64,000 bases of DNA, taken from positions 496,001 to 560,000 of the forward strand of contig NC_015416.1 in the NCBI RefSeq assembly GCF_000204415.1, in the 5' to 3' direction. The notes below the pieces were generated by a model. The model saw only the letters and a list, made by a program, of their open reading frames with translations. It ran no database searches and was not told where the DNA came from. The DNA is from Methanothrix soehngenii GP6. Lineage in GTDB: Archaea; Halobacteriota; Methanosarcinia; Methanotrichales; Methanotrichaceae. Position numbers and translations under genes: made by a program. Shown here in pieces: positions 21,073-30,662 of the stretch (position 1 is its first letter; each line of letters begins with the position of its first letter).

Positions 21073-21905
21073 CTTCCCGACAGCACCCGAACGATATCGG
21101 GAATGACCCTCTCACCTACGTGCACACAGGATCCGCCGCTGAGAACGAAGACCAAACCCTTATCGCCCACAGCTTCCTTTACTATCTGAGCCATCCGGGG
21201 ATAGGCCTCGAAGGTTAGGTTGAACCCACCATAGTCGTCCTGATGGGAGTCGTGCCCAAAGATGACAAAAGCTATCTGAAAGTCGAAGTCTCTTGCCAGC
21301 ACCAGACCGCTCTTAAGGGCAGAGAGGAATCTCTCATTATCTGCTCCGAAAGAGAGGCCGATATCGTAATTGTTCCTCTGTGGATCATGCTCCTCGCCGG
21401 TGCCGCTGTGCAGGTTGATATGAAATACATCTGGATCTTCCCTGAAAAAGTCGCGCGTACCATCGCCGAAATGGGGGTCCACGTCCACTATGAGAAAGCG
21501 CTCGAAGCCCATCTCCTTAAGGCGCAGTATGGTGATCGCTACGTCGTTGAAGTAGCAGAATCCCCAACAGCTTCCTCTTGAAGCATGGTGCCCGGCGGTT
21601 CCGGTGAAGGCGAAGGCAGACTCTGCCTGACCAGCAGCCACCATCTCTGCGGCCATCATCACGCTCCCTGCGGACAAAATGGCCACATCCCGGTATTGAT
21701 CCGTCTCCATGTTGGCCATGTGCCCTTCAGTATGAGCCTTCGCCACCAGCTCCATTGGAGCGGGTTTGGCCCGAAACACCTGCACCTCAATCCCGTCCAC
21801 CAGCCCGGACTCCATCAGCTTCTCGAAGGATGGCTGAATCCTCTCCTTCAGAACGCTAAAGCCATGCCTGCCGAAATCCTCATGATATGTAATTGCAACC
21901 TTCAT
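21060..21905 (-). CDS. histone deacetylase-superfamily amidohydrolase
   Basis: 281-residue member of the arginase/deacetylase fold. The catalytic His pair (TAGHHASRG near residue 105), zinc ligands in DVDPHFGDGT and in FGHDSHQDDYGG, and the glycine-rich VLSGGS near the end are all in place. Such archaeal proteins deacetylate small amines or proteins; the substrate is unknown. It sits 17 nt after AMP phosphorylase in the same operon and overlaps DUF89. The second motif is DPH rather than DVHH, as in acetylpolyamine-type members. Confidence 0.87.
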   Translation of the reverse strand: MKVAITYHEDFGRHGFSVLKERIQPSFEKLMESGLVDGIEVQVFRAKPAPMELVAKAHTEGHMANMETDQYRDVAILSAGSVMMAAEMVAAGQAESAFAFTGTAGHHASRGSCWGFCYFNDVAITILRLKEMGFERFLIVDVDPHFGDGTRDFFREDPDVFHINLHSGTGEEHDPQRNNYDIGLSFGADNERFLSALKSGLVLARDFDFQIAFVIFGHDSHQDDYGGFNLTFEAYPRMAQIVKEAVGDKGLVFVLSGGSCVHVGERVIPDIVRVLSGRWPY

Positions 21906-21922
21906 AGGGCGACCCTCAAATT

Positions 21923-23437
21923 CTAAAGCTCGGTTATGCGGGGATATCTCTCCAGCAGCATTCCTTCTACCACTATTGGCATAGACCTCTTGGCATCCCT
22001 GACTGCGCTATCCAGCTCCCAGTCCGATGAGGAGCAGATGGTGATCAGAGGCTCGCCTTTCTTCACCCTCTCACCCATCTTCTTGTGGATTATGACTCCA
22101 GCTTTCTGGTCCGAGGGAGCACCAGCCATGCGAGCCAGCTCTACAAGGCGTTTATTGTAGAAGGCCACCACATATCCTCCTGCCGGAGCCAAAATTTCCT
22201 CGCAGTTCTCGCCGATGACGATATCCTCGCTCTTCACATTGGGATTGCCTCCCTGGGCAGCGATGATTTCCATCAGCTTGGCATGAGCCTTTCCACTGCT
22301 GAGGATCTCTTCTGCAGCAGCGTAGCCTTCTCCTCGTCCTGCCACTCCGCCCATCTCCAGCAGTATGCCAGCTAACGAGAGGCTCTTCTCCCTCAGGCTA
22401 TTTGGACCCGGCTTATTCTCCAGAAGGGTAAGCGCCTCACGCACCTCCAGAGCCGGTCCTATGGTTCTGCCCACGGGAGAGCCTCCAAAGGTCATGGCGC
22501 ATTCCACCCGAATTCCCAGCTTATCACCCAGGTCTATCAGGTCCTTGGCCAGGGTCCTGCCGTCGTCTGCCGTGGGCAGCTTTGTGCCCGGCCCTACAGG
22601 CATATCCACTACCACTGCGTCAGCGCCTACAGCCCCTTTCTTGGCCATGATGGAGGCCAGCATCTGGCTGTAGGGGTCTATGGATAATGCATACTCCGCT
22701 TTAATCAGCTTATCATCTGCAGGGGCGATATTGGTGGCTCCGCCCCAGACTATGACTCCGCCCACCTTCTCTGTTATCTCCTTGATCTCTGCCGCACTGA
22801 ACTCCACCGGGGCCAAGACCTCCATCAGGTCGGCTGTACCGCCCGCCCCGGTTATGGCCCGAGAGCTGGTCTTGGGAATGAGAAGGCCTGCGGCTGCCAC
22901 TATGGGCACAATGAGAAGGGATACTTTGTTCCCGGGAACGCCGCCAATGCTGTGCTTGTCCATGACCGGATGGGTGTCGAAGTGAATCCGCTCACCAGTC
23001 TCGATCATCGCTTTGGTCAGCCAGACCACCTCCTCAGAGGGCATGTTATGAATGTAGGAAGCGGTGACATAAGCAGCAAGCTCAATGTCGCTGAGGTTGT
23101 TGTCTACGATATCCTGCACAATGGTTCGGATCTGATCCTCGCTCAGCTTCTCGTTATCCATCAAGCTTTTGATATGACAGATGGAAGCAGGCCTCGGTGC
23201 AGGCAGGATATCCACATCCACCGGATTATTGAGATCCTTAAGAGCCTCAGTGAAGATACCGATCTCCCCAGGCTTGACCATCTGGGTGGTGGTATCAAGC
23301 AGGGCGGTGGTTGCAGCCCCCTTGGCCCTCACCCGGACCCGGTCTCCAGGATTCAAGCCCCTCTCCCGGGCATCAACGATATTGAGCATGACTTTATGCT
23401 GACCTATCTCTATGTCAAAGGGTCGAACTAGCAGCAT
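21923..23437 (-). CDS. deoA: AMP phosphorylase
   Basis: 504-residue archaeal AMP phosphorylase, longer than bacterial thymidine phosphorylase because of an N-terminal domain of about 85 residues (DIEIGQHKVMLNIVDARERG). Core signatures are KHSIGGVPGNKVSLLIVPIV, TSSRAITGAGGTADLMEVL, and the C-terminal PAGGYVVAFYNKRLVELARM. It converts AMP and phosphate to adenine and ribose 1,5-bisphosphate, the first step of the archaeal nucleotide salvage route that passes through type III RuBisCO. It is in an operon, two bases after the nucleotidyltransferase gene. No RuBisCO gene is in the window. Confidence 0.93.
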   Translation of the reverse strand: MLLVRPFDIEIGQHKVMLNIVDARERGLNPGDRVRVRAKGAATTALLDTTTQMVKPGEIGIFTEALKDLNNPVDVDILPAPRPASICHIKSLMDNEKLSEDQIRTIVQDIVDNNLSDIELAAYVTASYIHNMPSEEVVWLTKAMIETGERIHFDTHPVMDKHSIGGVPGNKVSLLIVPIVAAAGLLIPKTSSRAITGAGGTADLMEVLAPVEFSAAEIKEITEKVGGVIVWGGATNIAPADDKLIKAEYALSIDPYSQMLASIMAKKGAVGADAVVVDMPVGPGTKLPTADDGRTLAKDLIDLGDKLGIRVECAMTFGGSPVGRTIGPALEVREALTLLENKPGPNSLREKSLSLAGILLEMGGVAGRGEGYAAAEEILSSGKAHAKLMEIIAAQGGNPNVKSEDIVIGENCEEILAPAGGYVVAFYNKRLVELARMAGAPSDQKAGVIIHKKMGERVKKGEPLITICSSSDWELDSAVRDAKRSMPIVVEGMLLERYPRITEL

Positions 23438-23439
23438 TT

Positions 23440-24378
23440 TTATAACCTCTTTTGAGTAGCTTTTTCAAGCAGCGAAAGCGATCTTATCCATTCTCCCCGC
23501 GCTTCGCGGGTGGTTCCCACCACAAGCCGAAGACCATTGGCAGTCTCCTCCAGTACGCCCTTGGCTTCTATCCTCTCTCCAGGGAGTGCCTGGCCGGCGT
23601 AGGTATGAGTGAAGCAGAGAATCTCCTTAACCTCCGGATGATCCAGCCGGAAGATGGCGGGGCTGTCAAAGGCGAACTCGCAATCTGTAACTTGAGCCTC
23701 GACCAGCCCCTGGCCGACAGGACGGCCCTCATCCAGCGGCTGGATCTGGTTCCAATCACGGGTGAATAGCAGATCAAAGTAGGTGCCATCGATCATGCCC
23801 CGGTTTCCTTTTCTCTTCTCATGGAGCATGAACTCCTCCTGGCTGATCTCGGGTTTTCTCTTGGCGTAGATTTTTTTCCAGGTCTCTTCATCCAGGTCCT
23901 GTATGACACCCTCTCTCTTTGCCCGGTCCACTATATTCCTTGCCTTCCACCACATGGGACCATAGACCACGAAATCGATATCCGAAGCAGGTGCCTGCAA
24001 GCCGATAAGCCTGGAGCCAGTGATTCCCATCTCCTCCCAGGGCACACCCGCTTGATTGAGGATGAGGGCGATCTTCTCCGTCTTGGGATCCTTCTCTGCC
24101 ACAGCTCTCAAGCCCTGGGAGGGATCGTAGAGCCGGAGGACATCGGATTCAGGGACCACATGAAGGTCCTGAATATAATCCGGCCTATTCTGGCGCAAGA
24201 ACTCGAATGCCTGGTCGAAGTCCATCTTTCGGTAGCGCATGCCTCTGGCAGCACGCTCCCCTGACGGATCGGGAATGTAGCGGAGCAGGGAGCGGAGGCC
24301 GTGAGGGTGGTTGTAGTCTGAGACAGCAAAGATCCAGCCCTCATTGGTTTCGAAAAAGTCTCTGATCCGGGCCATCAC
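23440..24378 (-). CDS. nucleotidyltransferase-like protein (Pol beta fold)
   Basis: 312-residue archaeal protein with a Pol-beta-type nucleotidyltransferase segment: GSRLIGLQAPASDIDFVVYG near residue 120 matches the GS-xx-DxD metal-binding signature, although the spacing between GS and DID is longer than in classic members. The N-terminal part (HPHGLRSLLRYIPDP) and the C-terminal OB-like part (GQALPGERIEAKGVLEE) are conserved in archaeal relatives of unknown role. A tRNA- or RNA-linked activity is possible given coupling to the Sua5 gene, which it overlaps by 4 nt. Confidence 0.72.
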   Translation of the reverse strand: MMARIRDFFETNEGWIFAVSDYNHPHGLRSLLRYIPDPSGERAARGMRYRKMDFDQAFEFLRQNRPDYIQDLHVVPESDVLRLYDPSQGLRAVAEKDPKTEKIALILNQAGVPWEEMGITGSRLIGLQAPASDIDFVVYGPMWWKARNIVDRAKREGVIQDLDEETWKKIYAKRKPEISQEEFMLHEKRKGNRGMIDGTYFDLLFTRDWNQIQPLDEGRPVGQGLVEAQVTDCEFAFDSPAIFRLDHPEVKEILCFTHTYAGQALPGERIEAKGVLEETANGLRLVVGTTREARGEWIRSLSLLEKATQKRL

Positions 24379-24947
24379 TTTATCGCCTTCAGCGCTTTGT
24401 CCAGGCCAGCGCCCGGCCGGATGATCTTTCTATTCTCCAGGTCCAGAAGGGTTGAGGGCTGGCAGTATTTGCATCTGCCACCGTCCACCACCAGCTCTAC
24501 TCGATCCTCTATCTCTTTTGAGACCTCCTTAGCGCTCACCGGCGCTGGCTGGCCGGTGCGATTGGCGCTTGTGGAGGTGATCGGTCCGGCCTTATCGATT
24601 ATCCTGAGGGCAGACTCGTGGTCCGGGAACCTTATGCCTACCAGGGATGAGCCGGCAGTGAGGATGTCCGGAACTATGCTCTTTTTTCGCAGCAGGATGG
24701 ATACTGGTCCCGGCAGAAGATCCTCCAAAATATCCATGTCATCATCGCGAACCTCGGCCACCTCTCTGAGCATCTCCAGGCTCGAGACCGCCAGAGAGAT
24801 GGGCATGGAAAGAGGCCTTTTCTTGATCAAAAAGACCCTCATAACTGCCTGCTCGTCCAGAGCATTAGCCCCCAGGCCGTAAACGGTCTCAGTTGGATAG
24901 ACTACCACACCCCCTCCAATGATAAATCGAGCTGCACTGGGTATCAT
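24375..24947 (-). CDS. threonylcarbamoyl-AMP synthase (Sua5/YrdC family)
   Basis: 190-residue YrdC-domain enzyme, the short form without the Sua5 C-terminal domain. YPTETVYGLGANA, KKRPLSMPISLAV, LLPGPVSILL, VGIRFPDH and TSTSANRTGQPAP are the family motifs. It makes threonylcarbamoyl-AMP from threonine, bicarbonate and ATP for t6A37 in tRNA. The product is the substrate for the t6A machinery, which the methylthiotransferase at 4021 may act on further. The gene is three bases downstream of aMBF1 and overlaps the next gene by 4 nt. Confidence 0.93.
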   Translation of the reverse strand: MIPSAARFIIGGGVVVYPTETVYGLGANALDEQAVMRVFLIKKRPLSMPISLAVSSLEMLREVAEVRDDDMDILEDLLPGPVSILLRKKSIVPDILTAGSSLVGIRFPDHESALRIIDKAGPITSTSANRTGQPAPVSAKEVSKEIEDRVELVVDGGRCKYCQPSTLLDLENRKIIRPGAGLDKALKAIK

Positions 24948-24950
24948 GGA

Positions 24951-25439
24951 TTATTTCCGCTTGATGTTGGCTATGTCCCCTAAAGTGAGTCCCCTGCCGG
25001 AGCCCCCGGACTTGACCTGAGCCTCGCTGGCCTGATCGGTGAGCTTGATCTTAAGCTCCCTCTCCAGCTTCTTTCTGACATCATCCTCAGGTGAGATATC
25101 CTCTCTCTCGATCTTCTTCAGGAGCGTGGCCTTCTCCTTGATCCTCGCTCCCAGCTGCTCTGGCGTGAGTCCCAGGCCCTCCCGCGCCTCTCTGATCTTG
25201 CGCCCGAAATCCGGAACCAACTCCACCAAATCCTTGAACTGGTCGCGTGGTTTAGGCCTCATGACGGTGAAGGCCCTCTCCACAGGAACCATCTTCCGTG
25301 GAACTGGTGTCCATTTGTCCTCTGGTTTTCCGAAGCGCGCACAGCTCTTGCAAACTTCCATAGTTGATCGGTCAATAACGATCTTTTGGGGTGAACCTGA
25401 GATTTCGGCGCCGCAAATCTCGCATTGCTTCTCGGTCAT
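24951..25439 (-). CDS. archaeal multiprotein bridging factor aMBF1
   Basis: About 162 residues. The N-terminal zinc ribbon ([10 protein letters not shown] ... CKSCARFG) and the C-terminal helix-turn-helix of the Cro/XRE type ([19 protein letters not shown]) define archaeal MBF1, a transcription or translation cofactor of the ribosome. The frame is open to 25463 but MTEKQCEIC from the ATG at 25439 matches the family. It is the first gene of the operon and is divergent from PAN, with 45 bases between starts, so both share one promoter region. Confidence 0.92.
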   Translation of the reverse strand: MTEKQCEICGAEISGSPQKIVIDRSTMEVCKSCARFGKPEDKWTPVPRKMVPVERAFTVMRPKPRDQFKDLVELVPDFGRKIREAREGLGLTPEQLGARIKEKATLLKKIEREDISPEDDVRKKLERELKIKLTDQASEAQVKSGGSGRGLTLGDIANIKRK

Positions 25440-25484
25440 TTCGGAAACCTTTATACGGGTCAAAGTTTAATAACCTTTGTAATT

Positions 25485-26720
25485 ATGGATAGTGGAGAAG
25501 GCATGAATGAGTCAGGAGCTGGCGCGGATTTCTCGCGCTACATCCTGGACCGGATGCGCCAGTTGGAGGAGCGTAACCTGGCGCTGCGTGAGCAGAAGGA
25601 CCGCGTAGAAGGCGAGAAGAGGCTTATAGAGAACCAGAAGCTCAAGTTCGAGCGTGAGGCCCGGAAGCTCAGAAGCGAGCTGGAGCGCCTGCGCGTCGGT
25701 CCGATGATCGTGGGAACCATTGTCGATGTTCTGGATGAAAACCGGGTTATCGTCAAGAGCAGTACCGGCCCCAGATTCGTTGTTAGTTTATCCCAATTCA
25801 TAGAGGAGGAGATAAAGGTCGGGGCTCAGGTAGGCCTAAACCAGCAGTCATTTGCGGTGATGTGCGTTCTGCCCTCTCCCCGCGACCCGGCGGTATTCGG
25901 CATGGAGATCGAGGAGGCTCCAGATGTACAGTTCTCTCAGATTGGCGGTCTGGACACCCAGATCTCTGAGATCAGGGAGATCGTGGAGCTTCCCCTAAAG
26001 CGGCCGGACCTTTTCACCTCGGTTGGAATCGAGCCGCCCAAGGGCGTCCTGCTGCACGGCCCACCAGGTACGGGCAAGACCATCCTGGCGAAAGCTGTTG
26101 CTCAGAGCACAGAGGCCACATTCATGCGGGTGGTGGGTTCGGAGTTCGTGCAGAAGTACATCGGAGAAGGGGCACGCCTGGTCCGCGAGCTGTTCGAGCT
26201 GGCCAAGAGCAAGTCCCCAGCGATAATACTCATCGATGAGCTGGATGCCATCGGCGCCCGCCGCATGGATGGAGCGACCAGCGGAGATCGCGAGGTTCAG
26301 AGGACTTTAATGCAGATCCTGGCGGAGATGGATGGCTTTGACGCCCGCGGTGAGGTCAAGCTGATCGCCGCCACCAACCGTCTGGATATGCTAGACCCAG
26401 CTCTCCTTCGGCCAGGCCGCTTCGATAGAGTGATCGAGATCCCCCTGCCCAGCAAGGAGGCGAGAGAGTCGATTCTCAAGATCCACACCAAGGGCATGAA
26501 CCTGGACCGGGACGTGAACCTGCGGCTGATAGCCGAGCTTTCCGAGGGCTCAAGCGGAGCTGATCTGAAGGCGCTCTCCACAGAGGCGGGCATGTATGCT
26601 ATCCGGGAGGAGAGGACTACCGTCTACCAGAGCGACTTCGAGAGGGCGGCAGCCAAGATCCTGCTCAAAGAGAGGAACCACATGGCTGAGCCTGAGGGGC
26701 TCATCCAGCAGTACATTTGA
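25485..26720 (+). CDS. pan: proteasome-activating nucleotidase (PAN)
   Basis: About 411-residue AAA ATPase that unfolds proteins and feeds them to the 20S proteasome. The order is: N-terminal coiled coil (residues about 15-75, [20 protein letters not shown]), OB domain, and the AAA module with Walker [16 protein letters not shown], Walker [16 protein letters not shown], and the SRH region with [14 protein letters not shown]. The last residues QQYI carry a variant of the HbYX motif, which normally opens the 20S gate. ATG 25485 may be leaderless, since the TATA-like TTTATACG lies about 30 bp upstream; ATG 25503 has a GGAG 5 nt before it and is an alternative. The upstream frame into aMBF1 is rejected. 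Confidence 0.94.
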   Translation: MDSGEGMNESGAGADFSRYILDRMRQLEERNLALREQKDRVEGEKRLIENQKLKFEREARKLRSELERLRVGPMIVGTIVDVLDENRVIVKSSTGPRFVVSLSQFIEEEIKVGAQVGLNQQSFAVMCVLPSPRDPAVFGMEIEEAPDVQFSQIGGLDTQISEIREIVELPLKRPDLFTSVGIEPPKGVLLHGPPGTGKTILAKAVAQSTEATFMRVVGSEFVQKYIGEGARLVRELFELAKSKSPAIILIDELDAIGARRMDGATSGDREVQRTLMQILAEMDGFDARGEVKLIAATNRLDMLDPALLRPGRFDRVIEIPLPSKEARESILKIHTKGMNLDRDVNLRLIAELSEGSSGADLKALSTEAGMYAIREERTTVYQSDFERAAAKILLKERNHMAEPEGLIQQYI

Positions 26721-26772
26721 GGTATTCGAGAGTTCCGGGCGGATATCAGATCCCAAAATTAATCCCAATACC

Positions 26773-27249
26773 GTGATCAGATCAGGCGACCAATTCATAG
26801 CCGGCCGCTCCGGCGGAGTGATCGGGGCGATCATTCCCTGGCGCGGCGGCTTTGCGGGCGTGGCTCCCGCCCATATTTTTCAACAGGTGGGGACAAGAGA
26901 GCTGAGATTGGGTGGGATCACCTGCCGGGTTTCCTATATTCCGGATGATGCCGATCTGGCCTTTTTTCCCATTCCCGCTCCCTGCCAGTTGACGGCTCTG
27001 GGCAAGCCTCATCCGGGCGATGCAGAACTCGTGAACGCCCGCCATTCCATCGCCTGCCGGATATCCGATTCTTCCTGGTCGATCGTATATGTCATCCTTC
27101 CTCCTGGGGACCTGCCGGGACCGGGGGATAGCGGCTCAGCCCTGGTGCAGGATGAGAGGGTTGTAGGGCTGCTGCTCTCCATAAACATGCACACCTGCCG
27201 GGGGACAGCGGTCTCGGCGGAGATGATAGAGAGGGAGATCGGGAAATGA
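26773..27249 (+). CDS. trypsin-like serine protease-fold protein
   Basis: About 158 residues from a GTG at 26773. A GPGDSGSALV motif near residue 125 looks like the nucleophile loop of chymotrypsin-fold peptidases, DDADLAFFPIP fits the Asp region, and GVAPAHIFQQ could carry the catalytic His. The whole is small, beta-rich, and follows PAN by about 50 bases. The start is uncertain: the frame is open far into PAN but that part reads as a shadow, and no Shine-Dalgarno precedes the GTG. It could also be an inactive fold. A role with PAN in protein turnover is only inferred from position. Confidence 0.55.
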   Translation: MIRSGDQFIAGRSGGVIGAIIPWRGGFAGVAPAHIFQQVGTRELRLGGITCRVSYIPDDADLAFFPIPAPCQLTALGKPHPGDAELVNARHSIACRISDSSWSIVYVILPPGDLPGPGDSGSALVQDERVVGLLLSINMHTCRGTAVSAEMIEREIGK

Positions 27250-27269
27250 TATTGGATTCTTAGCAGTTT

Positions 27270-27365
27270 TCGATGCCACTATTCCTTTCCGTTTTTGTGC
27301 CTCTGTCTCTCGGATGAAATTGGGATTCCTGTACCTTACCAACACCATTTAGCGAATAGCCAAAA
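27270..27365. repeat. decayed fragment of the CAGAG repeat family
   Basis: Contains TTTGTGCCTCTGTCTCTC and ends TTTAGCGAATAGCC, which resembles the right end AGCGAAGAGCC of the 159-bp elements. It lies at the breakpoint in front of the nucleoside-phosphorylase fragment. Confidence 0.4.
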
Positions 27366-27369
27366 TATT

Positions 27370-27654
27370 ATGAGAAAGTATGAGCAAGTGGAGATGGAAG
27401 GTGCTGGGGCGGCTGCAGCCATAGATCAGGCAGGAAGCCAGGGAATTCCCACAAGATTCATGATGATCCGGGGGATCTCGGATCTGCCCCGTGCTAAAGG
27501 GGTGAATAAAGGCAGAAAAGAGCGGGATGCCTGGAAGGCTTACGCATCCAATGCAGCTGCTGCTTTTGTAATGGGATGGATCGCTGAGGGGGCCCCTTTG
27601 GCCGCGGCCCGAAGGGGCGACTCGCAGCGTGCGCAAAAAAAACAGTCTGTGTAG
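27370..27654 (+). pseudogene. C-terminal fragment of a nucleoside phosphorylase/MTA nucleosidase-like domain
   Basis: About 94 residues that match only the end of a PNP/UDP-type domain: VEMEGAGAAAAIDQAG, then the catalytic-region motif MMIRGISDLPRAKG and KAYASNAAAAFVMGWIAEG. The rest of the domain, including the phosphate-binding N-terminus, is missing, and a repeat fragment lies directly upstream. The pattern EMEGAG plus RGISD is frequent in nucleosidase domains attached to conflict-system proteins, but nothing else of such a system remains. No start with a Shine-Dalgarno is visible. Confidence 0.6.
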
Positions 27655-27776
27655 ATCAGTCTTAGCCTTGATAACAGCACTCGATTCGCGAAATCGTTAT
27701 ATTCCGAACCTCTTAAAAAAAGTTCAAACTTTCACCTGGGCCCGCCTGGCGAATTTTTCATTTAATTGCTTTATGA

Positions 27777-28082
27777 TCAAGGCATCCCCAGGCGTTCCTT
27801 TATCGCCCTGATATCGGATTGCATCTGCCGGAAGTTCGAGGCGTATCCAGGCTAGATGTCTTCCCTCATGCCCTTGATCTCCTCAAGGGTCGCATCAGTT
27901 GTTTTCCGCACTGCTCTGACCTCATCGAGGGTTGCGTCAGAAGTTTTCCGCACTGCCTTCAGATCATCTCTCATGTCGAGGAGCAGCGGTATGGCCTTAT
28001 CCAGCTGAACAAATGAGCAGAGCATGGCAACCTCGCTGGTTCGACCAACCTCGCCTTCGTAGGGCTCAGAGGTCACTTCAGT
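27777..28082 (-). pseudogene. remnant of a coiled-coil protein (possibly acylphosphatase-type)
   Basis: Reading the minus strand from 28082, about 100 codons give heptad repeats (LLLDMRDDLKAVRKTSDATL, then DEVRAVRKTTDATLEEIKGM) and end FRQMQSDIRAIKERLGMP. An in-frame TAG at 27852-27854 interrupts it. The 5' part is lost: the frame starts at the right end of the tnpB element at 28082. The coiled-coil tail resembles that of some methanogen acylphosphatases, but no catalytic domain remains, so this is a guess. The stretch 27655-27776 has nothing I can name. Confidence 0.5.
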
Positions 28083-28953
28083 AAACTACTCCGGCCTAAA
28101 GACCGGAGCTTTCAGTAGCCCTGAAAGGACAGCCTTGATACTTGGAAGTCCTTCCGAGCCTCCAGGCCGGTCTACATAGCGGCCCAAGAAAGCTATATTC
28201 TTAGCACCATTGAAATCAGCATCGCCAGACCAACCACACACAGGACACTTGAAGCTCTTGCCATTCCTGATTCCATGCTCACCGCACTGATGGCACGTCT
28301 GGCTGGTGTATGCGGGGTCCACCAGAACCAGAGGAACGCCAGCCGCGAGAGCCTTATAGCTAAGGAACTCCTTAAGCTGGTAGAAGGCCCAACCATTGAC
28401 TTTTCGTCTATGGTTTTTTCCTGCTTTCTGGTTGACGCCTTCTCTAATTCCGGTTAGATCTTCCAGAGCTATCTTTGCAGGAATCTCCTGGGCTCTGGTC
28501 ACAATGGCTTTGCTGATTTCGTGGTTGATCTGCCGTTGGTAACGCGCTTCTTTGCCTGATAGTCGTTGCTGAAGCTCTCGGCATCTTCGCCTTGAACTCC
28601 TTGTACCTTTCACGGCTTTCTGTTGAAGAACAGCACGCATAGACGCATAATGATTCTTGATTAGCTTGATAGTCTTTCCGCCAAACTTCTGGCCTTCGGA
28701 GGTCACAGCTATATCAGTTATACCAAGATCGACACCAAGGACCGTATCAACATGTATCTGCTCCGGTGCTTCGCTTTTAACCTGGATGTTGATATAGTAT
28801 TCAGATCCTTTCTTACAAAGCGTTGCGCTTGTCGGTTTAGAATCCTTGAGTCTGGTTCGCTGATAGTCGCCTAGAACCAACTTGATTCGTTGTCTCGATC
28901 TAAGAAGAGTCACGCTGACTTCTTCGTCTTTCTCTCTGAAAGCAAAGATCCTA

Positions 28954-30237
28954 GAGGGTTTCGAAAAACTAATCAATCGAAATGTTTATATACTATTAAT
29001 ATCATAATATTTGATGTATGAGGACGCTCATAGATTTTGCCATGCGAGAAGAATATTCTCGGGTTAAAGCTCTCGGCGATGATCTCTCCGATATTAACTC
29101 TTTAATCAATTGGGATCGATTCAGATTTTTAGAACCATTGATCTATAAGAATAAAACTAGCCGTGGAGGTCGTCCAAACATTGATATTGTAATTATGGTG
29201 AAGGCACTTGTACTTCAGAGTTGGTTTGGTTTATCAGACCCAGAACTGGAACGCCAAGTTACGGACAGAATCTCATTTCGAATTTTTCTTGGCACCACAG
29301 AAGTGATTCCAGATTTCAGCACAGTTTGGCTATTTCGCGAGCGACTGATCGAATGTGGCAGATACGAGGATCTTTGGAAAGAGCTCCAGAATCAGCTTGA
29401 TGAGAAAGGATTTGCCGTAAAGAAGGGCACAATTCAGGATGCTACTTTCATAACATCTGATCCAGGGCAAAAGAGGAATAAAAAAGATCAGAAAGACCAA
29501 GATAAAAAGGATCCCAATTTAGAAGCCATCAAGGCGAGACCGACTCCTGATTTTGATAAAGACTTGCTCAATATTTCTAATAATATCGTTAGCAGCAATG
29601 CCAAACCAAAGAGACTCGATGATGGTCCAATAAATGAGGGGACTTGGGCAAAAAAGGGCAGCAAATCATTTTTCGGTTATAAGGGCCATATTCTAATCGA
29701 TACCGAGTACCATCTTATCCGAAAAATCGAGACAACAACAGCATCTCTTCATGATAGTCAGGTGGACCTTGGAATCAATGGATTACCACGTTACGCCGAT
29801 AAAGGATATAGCGGTGCCAAGACACAAGGATACGATGCTGCGATGAAAAAAGCTGCAAGAGGTCATAAGCTGGGAATCAAAGACATTCTGAGAAATAAAA
29901 GGATCAGTAGAAAGCGATCGCAAATCGAAAGATGTTTTGCGGTTATGAAACGAGCCCATAATGCAGGTCATGTTTCTGTAACGACTATCGCCAGAGCAGG
30001 GATAAAATTCATGATGAATTCAATCGTTTACAACATAGAGCAGTTGAAATATTTAGGGCGTGTTCCTTCAACATAGCGGAGGCTATGAAAGTGCACGAGA
30101 GAATAGAGAAAAAGCAAGGCAAAATGCAGAAAAAGAGGCTACATAATGGATGAATTGACCTAAAAACAACCATAAAGATTGAAAATATTAACGCAGGAAT
30201 TTAAAGCTCTTCTAATTGGTGCTAAATCGAAACCCTC
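28954..30237 (+). mobile_element. IS5-family element with 4-bp target duplication
   Basis: 1284 bp bounded by inverted repeats GAGGGTTTCGA at both ends, directly flanked by the duplicated CCTA at 28950-28953 and 30238-30241. It carries one transposase and interrupts tnpB. A paralogous element is at 59555-60705. Confidence 0.92.
29018..30076 (+). CDS. IS5-family transposase
   Basis: 352-residue DDE transposase. The N-terminal DUF772 part (NIDIVIMVKALVLQSWFGLS, ISFRIFLGT) and the catalytic D region DATFITSDPGQ, then HDSQVD and the C-terminal glutamate region RKRSQIERCFAVMKR fit the IS5 family. It has a Lys/Asp-rich insert at about residues 150-200 that its paralogue at 59619 lacks. TATA-like AT-rich sequence precedes the ATG. 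The gene looks intact and its host element has perfect target duplications, so it may be recently active. Confidence 0.92.
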   Translation: MRTLIDFAMREEYSRVKALGDDLSDINSLINWDRFRFLEPLIYKNKTSRGGRPNIDIVIMVKALVLQSWFGLSDPELERQVTDRISFRIFLGTTEVIPDFSTVWLFRERLIECGRYEDLWKELQNQLDEKGFAVKKGTIQDATFITSDPGQKRNKKDQKDQDKKDPNLEAIKARPTPDFDKDLLNISNNIVSSNAKPKRLDDGPINEGTWAKKGSKSFFGYKGHILIDTEYHLIRKIETTTASLHDSQVDLGINGLPRYADKGYSGAKTQGYDAAMKKAARGHKLGIKDILRNKRISRKRSQIERCFAVMKRAHNAGHVSVTTIARAGIKFMMNSIVYNIEQLKYLGRVPST

Positions 30238-30662
30238 CCTAGTATCATAATCTATACTGGTTGGTTCAAAGTTCTTAACTGATGAATGATCCTTCATGGC
30301 AGTCTTACGGTTAGATGCAACGCGATTGATAGCCCTGATTGCCAGATTGGCAGAAAGACCAAACTTAGCTCGAACATCTTGGTATACAATGCCCTGAATA
30401 CGGACCTTATTTCTGAGCTTAGCAGGCGTATTCTGGTTTATCCAATTGCAGGCATCCGCAAAGGCTTTCAGAGTATCATCCATCTCTTCGGCCTGGGAGT
30501 CTGTTGGACTTAACTTGCATCGGACGGTTAACACCTGCTCAGTCATCAGTAGGCATTATAGTCACTAAGTGATATAAAGGTTTTGGTGGGCTACTTACGG
30601 CTTTCCTCCCCGCCCTGAAGAGCGGGGCTTCCAGCCTGTGTTTATGTGACCACTCCCCACCC

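Larger units (their letters stand above)
28086..30546 (-). pseudogene. tnpB: tnpB (IS605 OrfB) split by an IS5-family insertion
   Basis: The N-terminal part (30546 down to about 30238) and the C-terminal part (about 28953 to 28086) are two halves of one TnpB. If the IS at 28954-30237 and one CCTA copy are removed, the frame runs on as DYDTRIFAFREK, about 390 residues, normal for TnpB. RuvC motifs VLGVDLGITDIAV and IALEDLTGI, the zinc-finger pairs CHQCG and CPVCG, and DADFNGAKNIA are intact. TnpB is an RNA-guided nuclease of IS200/IS605-family elements. A right-end hairpin (CCGGCCTAAAGACCGGAG) follows the stop at 28084. A left-end-like hairpin is near 30608-30633. Confidence 0.88.

Noticed and set aside
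26596-26772. Start of the protease-like gene deep within PAN
   Set aside because: The upstream portion is an Arg/Ser-rich shadow of the PAN C-terminus and lacks a Shine-Dalgarno.
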